From: Phytophthora hibernalis
Taxonomy: Eukaryota; Oomycota; Peronosporomycetes; Peronosporales; Peronosporaceae
Assembly: GCA_012656075.1 (NCBI GenBank)
Contig: JAAKBF010000190.1
Location: 124,001-188,000 of the forward strand
Direction of reading: 5' to 3'
Length of the DNA: 64,000 bases
Under the pieces are notes generated by a model that saw only the letters and a program-made list of their open reading frames with translations, had not been told where the DNA came from and did no database searches. Positions 52,764 to 64,000 of the stretch are shown piece by piece (position 1 is the stretch's first letter; each line of letters starts with the position of its first letter). A program made the position numbers and the translations under genes.

Positions 52764-55700
52764 ATGGAGAAGGGCGTGGGCGTATGGCTACGCGACGCGG
52801 ACACGGACGAGTGGCACCGCGCGACGGTCGTCAAGCTCGGCGAGCCACAGGGCGACTCCGATGAGCGTGAGGTCACGCTGCGCGTCACCGAAGGGCCGCA
52901 CGCCAGGAGCGACAAGACGCTGCAGCTCGACGTGAAGGCGCTGGAGGACGAGCAGGTGGACGGCGTGATGCTGGCCAACAGCAGCGACATGGTCAGTAGC
53001 AGGAGTGATGGTCGCGGGAATGAGACACGGAAAACACTGACGTTTTAAATGGGTTATGCTTGTTGCTAGGATATCGTGGAGGACTTGATCCAGCTGCCGC
53101 ACCTGCACGAACCAGGCATCTGTCACACGCTGAACGAGCGCTTCAAAATCAACGAAATCTACACGCTCACGGGCGAGATCTTGCTAGCCATCAACCCCTT
53201 CCAGAACCTAGGAATCTACACGGAGAAGATCACGCGCAAGTACATCCGCAATGGAGACAAGCGCGCGCTTGGTCAGGAAGTGGCCGACATGCCCCCGCAC
53301 GTCTTCAGCATCGCCGACAAGGCGTACCGCTCGCTCATGAACCCGATCGGACACAACTCAAGCGGAGGCGCCGCCAACCAGTCCATCTTGGTCAGCGGTG
53401 AGAGTGGTGCCGGTAAGACCGAAACCACCAAGTTCGTCATGAACTACTTGGCCACTATCTCCCAGCACAAGAACGCCTCCGCCGACAGCAACGTAATGAA
53501 GCAGGTACTGTCGTCGAACCCGATCCTCGAGTCCTTTGGTAACGCGCGTACCATCCGCAACGACAACAGTAGTCGGTTCGGAAAGTTCATCAAGATGGAG
53601 TTCTCGCCACAGGAAGCCTCATTGGTGCGTCCATTCAGACATACCTGCTCGAGAAGGTGCGTCTCGCGTACCAGGGCGAGTCGGAGCGCAACTACCACAT
53701 TTTCTACGAGATCATTGCTGGTGCCACCCCGGAAGAGAAGAAGCGCTGGGCCCTGAAGGCGCCGACCAAGTTCCACTACCTCAACCAGAGCACGTGTGTC
53801 AAGCGTAAGGACGGTGTGAACGATGCGGAGCAGTTTGGCGTTCTAAAAAACGCAATGGAGACGATGGGCTTCGATGAGGATGACAGGGAGAGCATTTTCT
53901 CCACAATCGCGGCTCTGCTTCACATTGGTAACTTGGAGTTTGAAGAGACTCACCAAGCATCAGGTACGGAGGGATCAGAGATCTCGAACATGTGCGAAGA
54001 CTCGATGAAAGTAGTGCTCGAATATCTGGAGGTTGACAAGGAAGGACTCGAGCAGGCCATTTGCAACCGCAACATTCAGACGAAGGACGAGCACTACTCC
54101 ATCGGTTTGCTGCCGGACGCTGCCGAGAACGCGCGTGACGCTCTTGCACGTTTCTTGTACGGAAAGCTTTTCGATTGGCTTGTGGGCCGCATCAATGAGA
54201 TTGTGGAGTACGAGGATCGCGATGTCCCGTTCATTGGTCTGCTCGATATTTTTGGCTTCGAGGACCTGGAACACAACTCGTTCGAGCAACTGTGCATCAA
54301 CTACGCGAATGAAACGCTACAGCAGCACTTCAACCTTACTGTTTTACGTATGGAACAGGAGACGTACGAGAAGGAAGAGATTCAGTGGAGCTTCGTCAAC
54401 TTCCCAGACAATGGTCCGTGCATTGAGCTGATCCAGGGTAAGCCGTTTGGCATTCTTCCTGCACTTGACGAAGAGTGCATCGTTCCCCAGGGTAGCGATC
54501 AGAACTTTTCGCGAAAGCTGTACCGCCAGCATGAACTCAACCCTCACTTTAGCGCAACCAAGACGGAGATTGCCAACCACCTCTTTGTAGTGCACCACTA
54601 CGCTGGCGCGGTTACATATGACACGTTTGGGTTCTGTGAAAAGAACAAGGATATCCTGTACCCGGAGATTACTGCAATCATCAAACGATCGTCTAAGCCG
54701 TTCGTTCGGGGACTGCTGCAGGTTTCACCTGAGAAGAAAATGCCGTCCAGGAAGCAGAAGGGCCGAGCATCAGTACTGCAACACGAGTGAGCTTAGGCTT
54801 GCAGTTTCGTACTCAACTGAAGACGCTTCTGGAAACGATCAATGTGACTGACTGCCACTATGTGCGCTGCCTAAAGCCTAACGACAAGGCCAAGGCCAAC
54901 CTTTTGATGCCGAAGCGTGTGTGCGATCAGCTGAAGGCAGGCGGTGTACTTGAAGCCGTGCGCGTCAACCGCGCAGGCTACCCCGTCCGTATTGCCCATC
55001 AACAGTTCATCAACCGCTACCGCCCGCTGGCCAATGGTGAATACTTGCAGCGAATTCCAGCCGAAGCCGCTGAAGATCACTTTGACAGTACGGAGCGTAA
55101 GGAAGCGGCGGGTCTCCTCGTTGAGTTCTTATTGAAGGCTCATGCGGAGCGGTACCCGGAGCTAGCGGGTGTATCACCGGACAACCAGCAGGAGGCTGCA
55201 GTTGCAGGAATCCAAGTTGGTCTCACTCGTGTTTTTTCGTCGTTCGGCGATTCAGTTTGTGGAGGCCCAGCTGGCCAAGCGCTACGGCGAATTTGTGGTG
55301 CTCATCCAGGCGGCAGTCCGCGGTCTGGTTGCGCGTCGCCGCTACGATCGCATGAAATATTCAGCTGTAGTGTTGCAAAAGGTGATTCGTGGATTCAGCA
55401 CGCGTTGCCAGTTCTATGTGCTGCGCGAGCGTCACCGGAAGAAAATAGCTGAACTGCAGCGTCAAAAGAGCTGGCTGAGAAGATGCAGCGTGAAAACGAT
55501 CGCCGCGCCGCTGAGGAGAAGCGTATCCTGGACGAGAAGCGCAAGGCTGCGGAGCTAGAAGAACAAAACCGTTTTACGGCTCAATCGGCGTCGTCTGACC
55601 CCGTCTCGGATGACTCATCAGAAGGAGACCGTGAATCGTCTATGAAGTTCAGGGACTCAAGGAACTCGGATGAGTCCCGTGGTGGCCGCGCGGTGTCCCG

Positions 55701-56981
55701 TTTCCGCTTCACCAAGGAGTACGGTGACGATGAGTACGCGATGCCGAACACTTCGCGCCAAGTTGCTATGGACCCGGGTGATACTGTGCTTCACGTGGCT
55801 GCTAATTGTTGCAACGAGCAAGATGTGCTGAAACTGCTTCAGAACGGCTCTGACATCAATGCCCGTAATCGCCGTGGCCGCACCCCATTGCATACTGCAT
55901 CTCTGTACCAAAACGTCGAGGTTGTCGGCATTCTTTTGGACTGGGAGGCTGATGTTCTTGTTCAAGATGACGACGGAAACACGCCACTGCACTTGACCAA
56001 GGACCCCGCATTGCTCGAATGCTGCTGGAAGCTGGTTGTACGCCCAACATCGTGAATGCTGAAGGGCGAACTGCTCTGATTAATGCCGTGGACCGTGGTG
56101 ATGCGAAGACGGTCAAGCTTCTATTGCATTTTAAGGCAGACGTCCTATTCCGTGAGCTGAAGCACCACCAGACTGCGCTGCACTTGGCGGTTCGTAAGGG
56201 CCACTACCAGATTGTGATGGAGTTGTGCAAGTCCGAGGACATCCAGGACTTGGTGCTTCTGACAGACCGAAACGAGAACAATGCGCTTCACTTTGCCGTG
56301 TCTCGCGACCGCAAGAACGGATACCGACTTGTGGATTACTTGATTAAGCACGGCGCCGAAGTGGATAAGGTGAACGCCCGATTTCAGACTCCTTTGGTAG
56401 TGCACATCATGACGACCCGTCAAACCGATCCCGCGATCACGGAGCTGTTCCTTACAAGAGGGGCTGACCCGAACATCCAGCTTGCTGACGGATCAACGCT
56501 TCTGCACGTTGCTGTCGAGCGTGAACTGATCGACATTGCTTGTGCACTAATCAAGCATGGTGCATCGCTGAATGCGGCTGATGCTAAGGGGCGGATGGTA
56601 ATTGAGGTGGCGAACAAAAAGTTTTTGAAGAAACTATTTAGCGCGATTACACAGCCTCCAACGTGGATTGACGAGAAGGAGCGCCGATCGTGCATGCTGT
56701 GTGCGTCAAACTTCAAGTTTGCCAACCGGCGTCACCACTGCCGCCACTGTGGACGAGTATGCTGCTCGGATTGCTCGGCGTTCACTGTGGAGATGCATCG
56801 GTTCCCGAAGGAGTTCCCTGGTCGTATGACAAATGGCGGGAAGCAGGTGAAGGACCCACAGCGCGTATGCCGCACGTGCCACGCCGTGTTTAAGATGCGG
56901 ACGGCTCAGAAGGAGTCGAAGTCGGGCTTCATGGCGCGCGTGCTCGGGTATGAGTGGGACGAGGTCACTGCTCCTAATTGA
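52764..56981 (+). CDS. Myosin-ankyrin-FYVE fusion protein
   Basis: Actin-based motor of about 1,380 aa, probably moving on PI3P-rich endosomes. Exon 1, 52764-52991 (MEKGVGVWLRDADTDEWHRA, an SH3-like myosin N-terminus); intron 52992-53069; one long exon follows. The motor has P-loop GESGAGKTET at about residue 186, switch I NDNSSRFGKF, switch II DIFGFEDLEHNSFEQL at about 469, and the converter. IQ motifs lie at about 815-850 (LIQAAVRGLVARRR, VLQKVIRGFSTR), then a short charged coiled coil. Ankyrin repeats at about 980-1265 include TVLHVAANCCNEQDVLKLL and GRTPLHTASL. The FYVE zinc finger at about 1285-1355 has RRSCMLCASNFKF, RRHHCRHCGRVCCSDC and RVCRTC. Frame breaks at about 53613, 54762, 55233, 55467 and 56010 are each one base, mostly in homopolymers, and look like assembly errors. 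Confidence 0.93.
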
Positions 56982-57186
56982 GCATGAACATACAGAGAAC
57001 ACTAGCGAGTAAGAAGGGAAGTTCCTGACGATGTCGTCGCACGCAAACGGCGAGCTGGGAATCATCGCTACCGACCGGGGCCCCGCAGGCGTGTATGTCT
57101 TCCATTACCTATCTATCTAGCTGTAATAATTGCGAGTAGCGCGAAAGAAATACATCCACTTGCGCTTCATACTCAAAGTCTTCCAG

Positions 57187-59778
57187 CTACATTTCGGACA
57201 CATCAGCTAGTCTGAGAGTTTCAGGGACGAGGTAGCCGCAGTCTGCTCGGAGCCCCAAGCCACCAAGGCCATTGCTGGTGGCCATGCCATCGAAACACTG
57301 ACAAGTGCCAGTCTCATAATCGCAAAGACCACTGCAGCAGTCAAACACAACAACAAACCGTTAGTCCTTGATAAAAGCTTAATAGCGTCCACGCAAATAC
57401 GTACTTGTTGGAGCATTCAGCGTTCTCGTTGGTGCCACGAACGGAATCACTGATTCCATCACTGTCAATCGCGAATACGGGAAGCAAAACGGTGTTGCGG
57501 TCTGCGTTGACTCGCAGTGGTGGAAGATCTCCCAGCGCAGAAATAAAGGTGATCGAGATGATGTTTGCCGGCTGGCTACTGAGTGTGCATGCGCCGATGG
57601 TAGGACCTGCCGAGTACGATACGTGCACATCACCAATTGATGAAATAGAAGCGAGGGCAGCTTGCATATCCACCGCAAGCGTGCCTGATGATAGCAACGG
57701 TGAAACTTGACCACGAAAGCTGAGTGTGAAGGTGGCTAACGCCGTGTATACGCAACGGATAGTTTGCACCTCACGCGTCTGGCCTGTAGTTCGAGGGTCA
57801 TCGCCACGTGGGCACGAGCGTCGCGCACAATCATGTCCTTCGAAACCTTCATCGCAAATGCAGCCCTGGATCTTGTCGAAATCCCACGTAAGCGGATTGT
57901 TTGGTGTGCTGCCATACGTGACGCTCAGCGGGTCGCCGAGGTTGTTTCGTGCTTCCAAGGCTAACTCCGCCATAGTGAGGCAGCGACCGTGCCCATTGCA
58001 GAGAGTGTCTGTACCCGGAGGACACATGAGACGCTCACATGCTGCGCCATCGAATGGCGGTGGACACGAGCACTCGCCAAGCGCAACATCACACACGCCG
58101 ACTCCAGAGCATATTGCCATCGAGTGGGCGCGGTTGTCTGCGATGGGTGTGTCGAACCAGGCAATTCCATTTGGGCAAGTCCTGGCTGAACAATCTCCTG
58201 AAGTCCACCCAGCGACGCAGAAACAGCGGAATTGAGGAGCCCCAGAGCAATAACCGTGACCACTGCATGCTGTGTCGCCCTGTTTACAAGAACAGCAAAA
58301 GACAACAGCAGATTAGTGTTGTTCAAGGACAAAAGTAAAAGCTGTAGCATACCGGGCATGCAATGATAGTTGAGTCGGTCGCACCACAGTCGCCGCGGTC
58401 ACCTGGACTACCCTGCCCGTTGCTCGTAGTGTAGCCCACGAAACAGGTGCATACACCCGAAGTTAAATCGCAGCGACCACGGTTGGAGCACGCTTCATTT
58501 TCCTGTGAGCCAACTTCTGCTTTTGAGATAGTTAGCTTTGGTATACTGCCGATTCCTGCGTGCGCCAACAAAGACGAATATCCAACAAGCAGAGGTAATC
58601 TATGCTGTCTGGTAAGTACATGGATCAGCACCCAACAAATACGTTATACGTACGGCCCGAAGTTCTGCGTGAACTCGACAGTGACCATGTTGCCATCTGC
58701 ATTGCACATTGTAGTGCTGGTGCCACCGAAGAGCACATTCACGTTTTGTAGTGTGTGCAGTGCCTATATTTCAGCAACAGAGACGAAGTCATCAGTTCTT
58801 TCGAAAGAAGGTAGATCCGACACGCAAAGAAGCACGTACGTTGATTTTCTTGCTCACAGTATCGGCATTATCTGAGGCATCAATACGAGCCGTCGTTTGG
58901 CCCCGGAACGACAGAGTTAGAGTCCCGCTCTACAACAATACGCTGTTAGTTTCAAAACTTATCCGATACAAACATACCCACCGTAGCAGAGCATAACACA
59001 GTTTGTTTCTCGTTCTTCTGAAACCCGAAGAGTGAGTCAGTAGGAGCCCCTGTAAGCGGATCGTCGCCGGTAGGACACAGACCTGTAAAAACAAATCGGC
59101 AGCGGCAATTAGATGAAACATAGCAACAAGGAAAAAGACCTACGGTCGGAACAATCACCGCTCCCGTATCCTTCTTCGCACACGCAACCATGCACCATCT
59201 CGCTATCCCAGATCGACTGGTAGACAACTGCAGGTGGCAGGCCTTTATCTTTCCGCTGCGCGTGAAGTTTCATGGATCGACATTCGCCATGCCTGCCGCA
59301 ATCGTTTGGGCAGCTCACTACAACAAAACCCAATCAAACACATCAACCCTCGGAAACTACACGACACTGTTTCAAACGCAGTATAGCTCGTACTTCGATT
59401 GCACGCAAGACCGGAGAAGCCGTAGTCGCAGGTGCAACCCCCGTGTCGTGGTCACAACTGCCTCGGTTCGAGCACACGGCCACCTGATGAGCGTGGTCGG
59501 TCGCAATCGCGAGGTCGTTCCATGCCGGCCCAGTCGGACAAGTGCCTGCACCACAGAAAGCATCACTGTTAACTATTGTAGCTCCAATTGACCACTGGTA
59601 TTGTTTGACACGCACGCCGAGAGCAGTCGCCTCCCGTGAAGCCTTTGTAGCACGAGCAGACGTAGCCATTGCCCTTGGTTGTGCACGTTCCATGGCCGCT
59701 GCAAGTGTTGGGGCAATCCCCATGCGCATTTCCCAGCAGTAGCAAAGCGGCCACTGCACTTAAATGCAGCCAATTCAT
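57187..59778 (-). CDS. Secreted EGF-repeat (tenascin-like) protein
   Basis: The start ATG at 59778 opens a signal peptide, MNWLHLSAVAALLLLGNAHG. EGF-like modules follow: CPNTCSGHGTCTTKGNGYVC with CYKGFTGGDC; after an intron (GTGCGTGTC...GTGGTGCAG) CPTGPAWNDLAIATDHAHQ with CSNRGSCDHDTG; later ECRSMK-type, ACSNRGRCDLTSGVCTCFVG, AICSGVGVCDVALGECSCPP and CNGHGRCLTMAEL modules, and beta-sandwich-like inserts (TLSFRGQVSPLLSSG). The last intron starts AACAA|GTACGT at about 57405 and ends CTGCTGCAG; the last exon reads NGLCDYETGTCQCFDG to a stop at 57187. Cys-rich EGF proteins of this build occur in oomycetes and are probably cell-surface or matrix proteins. Many introns and some indels prevent a full model. 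Confidence 0.8.
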
Positions 59779-59877
59779 CCTGGAAGTGCCACAACAGTTT
59801 GCGTCGCTTCAAGATCATCTCGAGTGGACCACTTAACCTTTGTGTACTGTACGTTGTTTATCACTCAGCCACACAAG
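59779..59877. promoter_or_regulatory. 99-bp bidirectional promoter region
   Basis: Only 99 bp separate the start codons of the EGF-repeat gene (minus) and the Sel1-repeat gene (plus). Both promoters and both leaders must lie here or overlap. TATCACTCAGCC at 59859 resembles an initiator (TCACTC) for the plus gene. No TATA box is clear. Confidence 0.5.
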
Positions 59878-61502
59878 ATGCGGCGACTTGGGCGAGTTGC
59901 AGCGGCGGCGGCTTCTAGCAGACGCGCCTCTAACAATGGACGAGCTTTGCTGACGGCGCAGAGAAGCCAGGCGCTCGGTGCGCGCGTTTTTAGCTCTGCA
60001 ATCAGCGAGAAAGAGGTGCGAATGCAGCGTGTTACTGATAAACCTAGCGTTTTTGGATGTTTGCTTGATTTACACGTTCTTCCAGGCTTATGAGGCTTTC
60101 GAGAAGGCCAAGAAGCTTCTGGACGGTGATGATCTGCAGCAGGCGATGGGGTACTTGGGGGTGGCAGCTCACGCCGACATCGCGGACGCTCAGTATCTGC
60201 TGGGGTCGCTGCTGCTGAACGACGACGAGGACGAGGACGACAACGAGGCGCAGCGCAAGAACAAAGAGCTGATCCGCGATGCGGAGGCCAACCGACAACG
60301 CTCCAGTCGCCCGGACGACCCCAGAACATCAAGGAGATCCGGAAGAGTGCTCGAGCAGCGTACAAACAGTACCTGATGGAGCAGAAGCGCAAGAAACTGG
60401 CGAATGCGGCGCTGCCTGCCGGTGCTTCTTCGGTGGTACAGCACGCAACGACTGGCGAGCTGGACCGTGCGTTCGGCAAGACTGTGGAAGGTTTGCTGGA
60501 CCCCAAGGCGAAGCTAGAGCCTTTGCTTGAGAGCATAGCTGACCACTCGGACGAGGGAGCTGCAAAGATGCAGTTGGACACGACGAAGGCCGTGGAGTGG
60601 CTGCGTCGTGCTGCTGACAACCAGTACGTTGAGTGTTGTTGCCTTGACTTGTCCTAGAGAGTTGCTAACGTTCGTGTCCTCACAGCAACCGTGATGCTCA
60701 CGTTCAGCTCGGCAACCTTTGTCTGAGCCATGACCCACCAATGGCGCTTGAGGCTAGCGGCTGGTACTCTAACGTGACCAAGGATGAAAACCCGCACCCG
60801 GATGCACTATACAACCTCGGAGTAATGCTTTTCAACGGCGTGGATCATGCGGAACCTGCCTTCATTGGCAACAAGAGCGCATCCATCCCGTTCTTCACCC
60901 GCGCAGCAGAAGTGGGCGATATCTCTGCACAGTTTTTCATGGGAATGCTGTTGCACCAGGGCGACGAAGACCTAGGTATCGAACCGAGCTTTCAAAGTGG
61001 CTCGATGCTCATTGAGATGGCTGCTAGCAAGGGCCACCCAGGCGCGCTCTTCTACCTGGCACAGCTTTATCGCTCGGGCGACGAAGCCAACAACCTCACT
61101 GCGGACCGCACCAAGTTCCTTGAGTACCTGGATAAGGCCATGGAGGCTGGTGATGCGGACGCGTACTTCTGTATGGCGGACATTTACTTTCATGGCAGCG
61201 ATGGCTTCGAGCAAGACTACGAGCAGGCACACGGCTTGTACATGGTGGCGGCTGAGCAGGGGCACGCCGACGCGTTCTGCTGCCTCGGTGCACTCTACTA
61301 CAACGGCATTGGTGTGGAAAAGGACTTCGAGAAGGCCTTCCTGTATTACCAGGAGGCGGCCGATCGAGACTCCATGGAGGCGTGGAAGAACCTTGCTGAG
61401 ATGTACACTCTCGGTCGCGGCGTTCCTCGCAACGAGGCTACTGCCAACGCGATCATGAAGATGCTTAAGAAGATTCAGGCCGACGTGGAGAAGAACGCGT
61501 GA
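59878..61502 (+). CDS. Mitochondrial Sel1-repeat protein
   Basis: Exon 1, 59878-60015, encodes an N-terminus rich in Arg, Ala and Ser without acids (MRRLGRVAAAAASSRRASNN, then RVFSS), a typical mitochondrial targeting sequence. Introns: 60016-60085 (GTGCGA...CTTCCAG) and 60624-60685 (GTACGT...CACAG). The body has Sel1-like TPR repeats: DAQYLLGSLLLNDD, ALYNLGVMLFNG, DISAQFFMGMLLHQG, PGALFYLAQLYRSG, DADAYFCMADIYFHG, ADAFCCLGALYYNG and EAWKNLAEMYTLGRG. They form a protein-binding solenoid, so it is probably an adaptor. One lost base at about 60324 (a run of C) breaks the frame between DDP and NIKEIRKSARAAYK. About 500 aa. The binding partner is unknown. Confidence 0.85.
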
Positions 61503-61525
61503 GATGCTATTATAGCCGACATTCA

Positions 61526-61591
61526 ATAGACCAACTGCAACGCAATGCTGTTGCCTCAATAGACCAACTGCAACGCAATGCTGTTGCCTCA
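61526..61591 (+). repeat. 33-bp tandem duplication in the 3' region of the Sel1 gene
   Basis: CAATAGACCAACTGCAACGC... to GTTGCCT occurs twice in a row without visible difference, just after the Sel1 stop codon. Confidence 0.9.
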
Positions 61592-61668
61592 ATTGATGCG
61601 TCACAACCGTTGGGACCCGAAAAGACACCATAACGCAAATCTTGAAACGACTACACAGCCAAGTAACA

Positions 61669-63044
61669 TGACTAGAGGGCAGTGCGCGGCATCTGCACTG
61701 CATGCTCTAGTTTTTCTGCTGTACGTGGCGTCGGCTTATGCTTCCAGGTACTTCAGAGTAGGCGAGGGGAGCGATGGTGATTTTGGAGCTTGGCTAATGC
61801 TTGTGTCTCTTGTTTTCCTTTATTGATACAGTCAGACTGGCGTGATTGCACGCAACCTAGTATACCACGTCGATCCTGGAGCGGAGCAAGTGTTATTTCT
61901 GAAGGGCTTCAACTACGACGGAGCGAAGGTTAGTTGGATTGCTTTCACTTTTTGTTTGCCAACAGGATACGCTGAGCCTGTAAATTCAGTTGTCGTACAC
62001 TATAACGTCGCTACCACTCAACGGAGAAATCTACCAACTCTCGGAGGTCTACAGTGAATACGGGTACGACGCGCTGGAATCGACTACACAACGAGATTGA
62101 CCAACCTAATTGATTTTCCCAATGTGTCGAGTTCAGCTATGATCCCAAGCGTGCAGCATCACCGATCACCTCAGTGCCGACGACAGTCACAGGTTCGAAC
62201 AACCGCATCGTGTTTCTTCGTCCCCATGTCGGCGGGCCTCGCAGAGACAATAAGGTGAGGACCGCGTGAGCTGAGTTTGCTTTTTGTGAACTGACTTTGT
62301 ATTCGTGCGGTGGTGGTGCATTTGCAGTACGCCGAATTCCGCTACACTGCCACGGACGGTGTAACTACGTCGAAGGACGGTATTGTCGCGATCACCACGA
62401 ACGATGCACTGGTGTCTAGCACATTCGACCTTGACGTAGAAAACTGGGGATCCTGTCGAATGGAGCGGGTGCTGACTCGCGACCGCGCTTTCAGCCTATT
62501 TCGCGAGGCGTACAGCTGAGCTACTACATCTACGGCCTCGATGCTGTCATCCACCGTCGAGACGACACAGGCGACGACTCCATGCTTTGGTACTTCACTG
62601 CTCCACCAAAGTTCCTTGGTAATAACTGGTCTGCCTACGGAGGCTCGTTAGACTTCGTGCTGTCATCGGCAGAAGGTAGCTTTGATGCTGTGAACCTGAA
62701 CCTTGCGGGCACAGGCCACCTAGTCGAGCTGGAGTGTGCAACGTGTGCACAATTCAAAGGTGTGACGCTGGCGATGCCGCTGAGCCCAGTGTTTTCGTAC
62801 GACGGGACCATCACACAGTTCAAGCTGCCGCTAAACGAGCTTGCTGGTTGGGTCAAGGACCCTAAGAACATTATTTTGCCGTGGACATCGACATCGGCAT
62901 GCCAGTTTGTGAGTGTCCTCTGGACTCTCGGCACTACGGATTCTAGGAGATTTCACGCGTGGCTACGAAAGCGTTGCACTAGACTCAGTCGCGTTACGAC
63001 ACGGACCGGGGCAGCCCGTGAAATGCTATACCAACACAGAATAA
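61669..63044 (+). CDS. Secreted protein with laminin-IV-like domain
   Basis: ATG at 61669 opens a signal peptide (MTRGQCAASALHALVFLLYV, ending ASAYAS). Introns: 61748-61831, 61929-61989, 62064-62136 and 62255-62327, each GT-AG with phases that fit (SSQTGVIARNLVYHVD; KLSYTITSLPLNGEIYQLSE; GYDPKRAASPITSVPTTVTG; KYAEFRYTATDGV, cadherin/Ig-like). After a one-base break near 62450 comes a laminin IV type A-like domain: MLWYFTAPPKFLGNNWSAYG, GSLDFVLSSAEG and ITQFKLPLNELAGWV, then after a last intron (GTGAGT at about 62911) GDFTRGYESVALDSVAL and a stop at 63042-63044. It is probably an extracellular matrix or adhesion protein, of one theme with the EGF protein nearby. The exact last intron border is unsure. 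Confidence 0.78.
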
Positions 63045-63100
63045 ACCGCATTAAGCGTAAGCGCCCTCTACGTTGACGTATCTCTTTTGATTTCTTATGT

Positions 63101-64000
63101 CTAATAGGCCCCTGGTGGAGGCAGTTGTGCAGGACTCGGGAAGAGCACCTCAGCTTGAATGGGGTAGTGGTCCGACGGGTAGCGGCCGTTGCGATCCTCC
63201 GTGATGACTTCCGTCGCGAGCACCGTCATCTGTGGACGGTAGAAGATCCAGTCAATGTGGTTGGCAGCGCGGAGAGCAGTCTTTTCGCCGTCGTTCTTGA
63301 CCCCAGCCCAGCCGTGGTACGTGTACGAGACATCTCCAATCTGCTTGGCCGCTTCGGGCCAAGTTTCACGGAGCTGGGGTCCACCCTCTTGGGACGTAAA
63401 GTAGCTGTACGTGCTAGTGTGACGGTACGTGTTAAAGTCGCCCATGAGGAAGAATGGTGTGTCGGGCGAGCCCGTGATCTGCTGAATGCGGTCCCAGAGC
63501 AGCTTGGAACCTTCCTCGCGTGACTTCGGGCCCACGTGGTCCAGCTGCGTATTGAAGATAAAGAGCTCCTGTTGTGTCGCACGCAGACGGAACTTGCCCC
63601 ACGTCACCATCCGCACACAGGCGGCGTCCCATCCCTGCGTGCCGGGCGTGTCTGGCTCCTCCGAAAGCCAAAAGTCTCCGCTGTCCAGGCGCTCGAGCAC
63701 GCTCGCATCGTAGAAAATCTGCTCGAACTCTCCGTTCTCCTCTCTCTCGACGCCAAAGCGTTCGTACGGGTGCTTCAATAAGCTCTACACAGCAACAATA
63801 AAAACCATGAGCCTCCTACCCGTCCCAGCCCTCCCCACGTCTCACCTCCAACTCGGCCAGTTGCGTCTTGAGTCCCTCCTGCGTGCCCATGACCGCCGGA
63901 TGGTATCGATTGATGATGTCGGCCACGTGGTCCTTGCGGTACCTCCAGCTATTGAGTCCGTCCCCAGTGCCAGCAAATCTCAAGTTGAAGGTCATGATCT
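63101..64000 (-). CDS. EEP-family phosphatase/nuclease, 5' end outside window
   Basis: The 3' part of an endonuclease/exonuclease/phosphatase fold protein (CCR4/DNase I/inositol phosphatase superfamily). The exon at the edge reads IMTFNLRFAGTGDGLNSW and PAVMGTQEGLKTQ (metal-binding Glu); the ATG at 63995 is probably internal because the motif normally has residues before it. A 61-nt intron 63845-63785 (GTGAGA...CTGTGTAG) keeps the frame (ELE|SLLKHPYERFGV). The second exon has FIFNTQLDH, FFLMGDFNTYRHTS (GDFN), AANHIDWIFYRP and YPSDHYPIQAEVLF (SDH), the full Mg-dependent catalytic set, and a stop at 63101. The substrate is unknown; related bacterial and eukaryotic short EEP proteins act on nucleic acids or phosphoesters. 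Confidence 0.85.

Noticed and set aside
59865..60620. 251-codon minus-strand frame
   Set aside because: Antisense to the Sel1-repeat gene, without recognisable content.

Overview
The window looks like nuclear DNA of an oomycete (Peronosporales type, Phytophthora-like). The grounds are: short GT-AG introns of roughly 40-85 bp, often with GTAAGT/GTATGT donors and TACTAA(C/G)-like branch sites; a large myosin-ankyrin-FYVE fusion; a ciliary dynein assembly factor, so a flagellate life stage; and mobile elements typical of oomycetes (Crypton-like tyrosine recombinases, MULEs with FAR1-like and C48 peptidase parts, PIF/Harbinger, hAT, Tc1/mariner, Helitron, chromodomain Ty3/Gypsy). Genus and species cannot be fixed from this sequence alone.

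Layout. 1-5598 is a tandem array of 738-744 bp units. Each full unit carries tRNA-Gln(CTG) and tRNA-Gln(TTG) on the minus strand, giving 15 tRNA genes; the array enters from outside the window and stops inside the eighth unit. 5.6-25.5 kb is repeat-rich: a decayed hAT transposase, a coiled-coil gene, an unknown two-exon gene, Helitron Rep and helicase halves that face each other, a decayed satellite, a spliced AWS-SET-postSET histone methyltransferase gene, and a MULE relic with a C48 peptidase segment. 25.5-31.2 kb is a young Ty3/Gypsy chromovirus with near-identical LTRs and a 5-bp target duplication. 32.7-34.4 kb is a Tc1-type DD34E transposon with 272-bp terminal inverted repeats.

34.5-38.9 kb is a gene island: nuclear cap-binding protein CBP20, a two-helix membrane protein whose start codon lies directly next to a foldback repeat, and DNAAF5. 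39-47.6 kb is again mobile DNA: a PIF-like MITE, two Crypton-like recombinase genes (one with dead active-site residues, one with intact motifs), Harbinger transposase and Myb-like genes between them, and a tRNA-Lys-like pseudogene. 48-51.9 kb has fragments: an acidic repeat protein, a DENR/SUI1-like fragment, a kinesin-tail-like fragment and a 67-aa spliced gene. 52.7-64 kb is a second gene island: myosin-ankyrin-FYVE, a secreted EGF-repeat protein, a mitochondrial Sel1-repeat protein divergent from it over 99 bp, a secreted laminin-IV-like protein, and the 3' part of an EEP-family (CCR4/DNase I fold) phosphatase/nuclease gene that runs off the right edge.

A general warning: conserved host genes such as the myosin carry about one single-base frameshift per kb, several of them fitting one lost base in a homopolymer. 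This suggests uncorrected long-read indels, so many frameshifts here, including those in transposons, may be assembly errors and not true decay.
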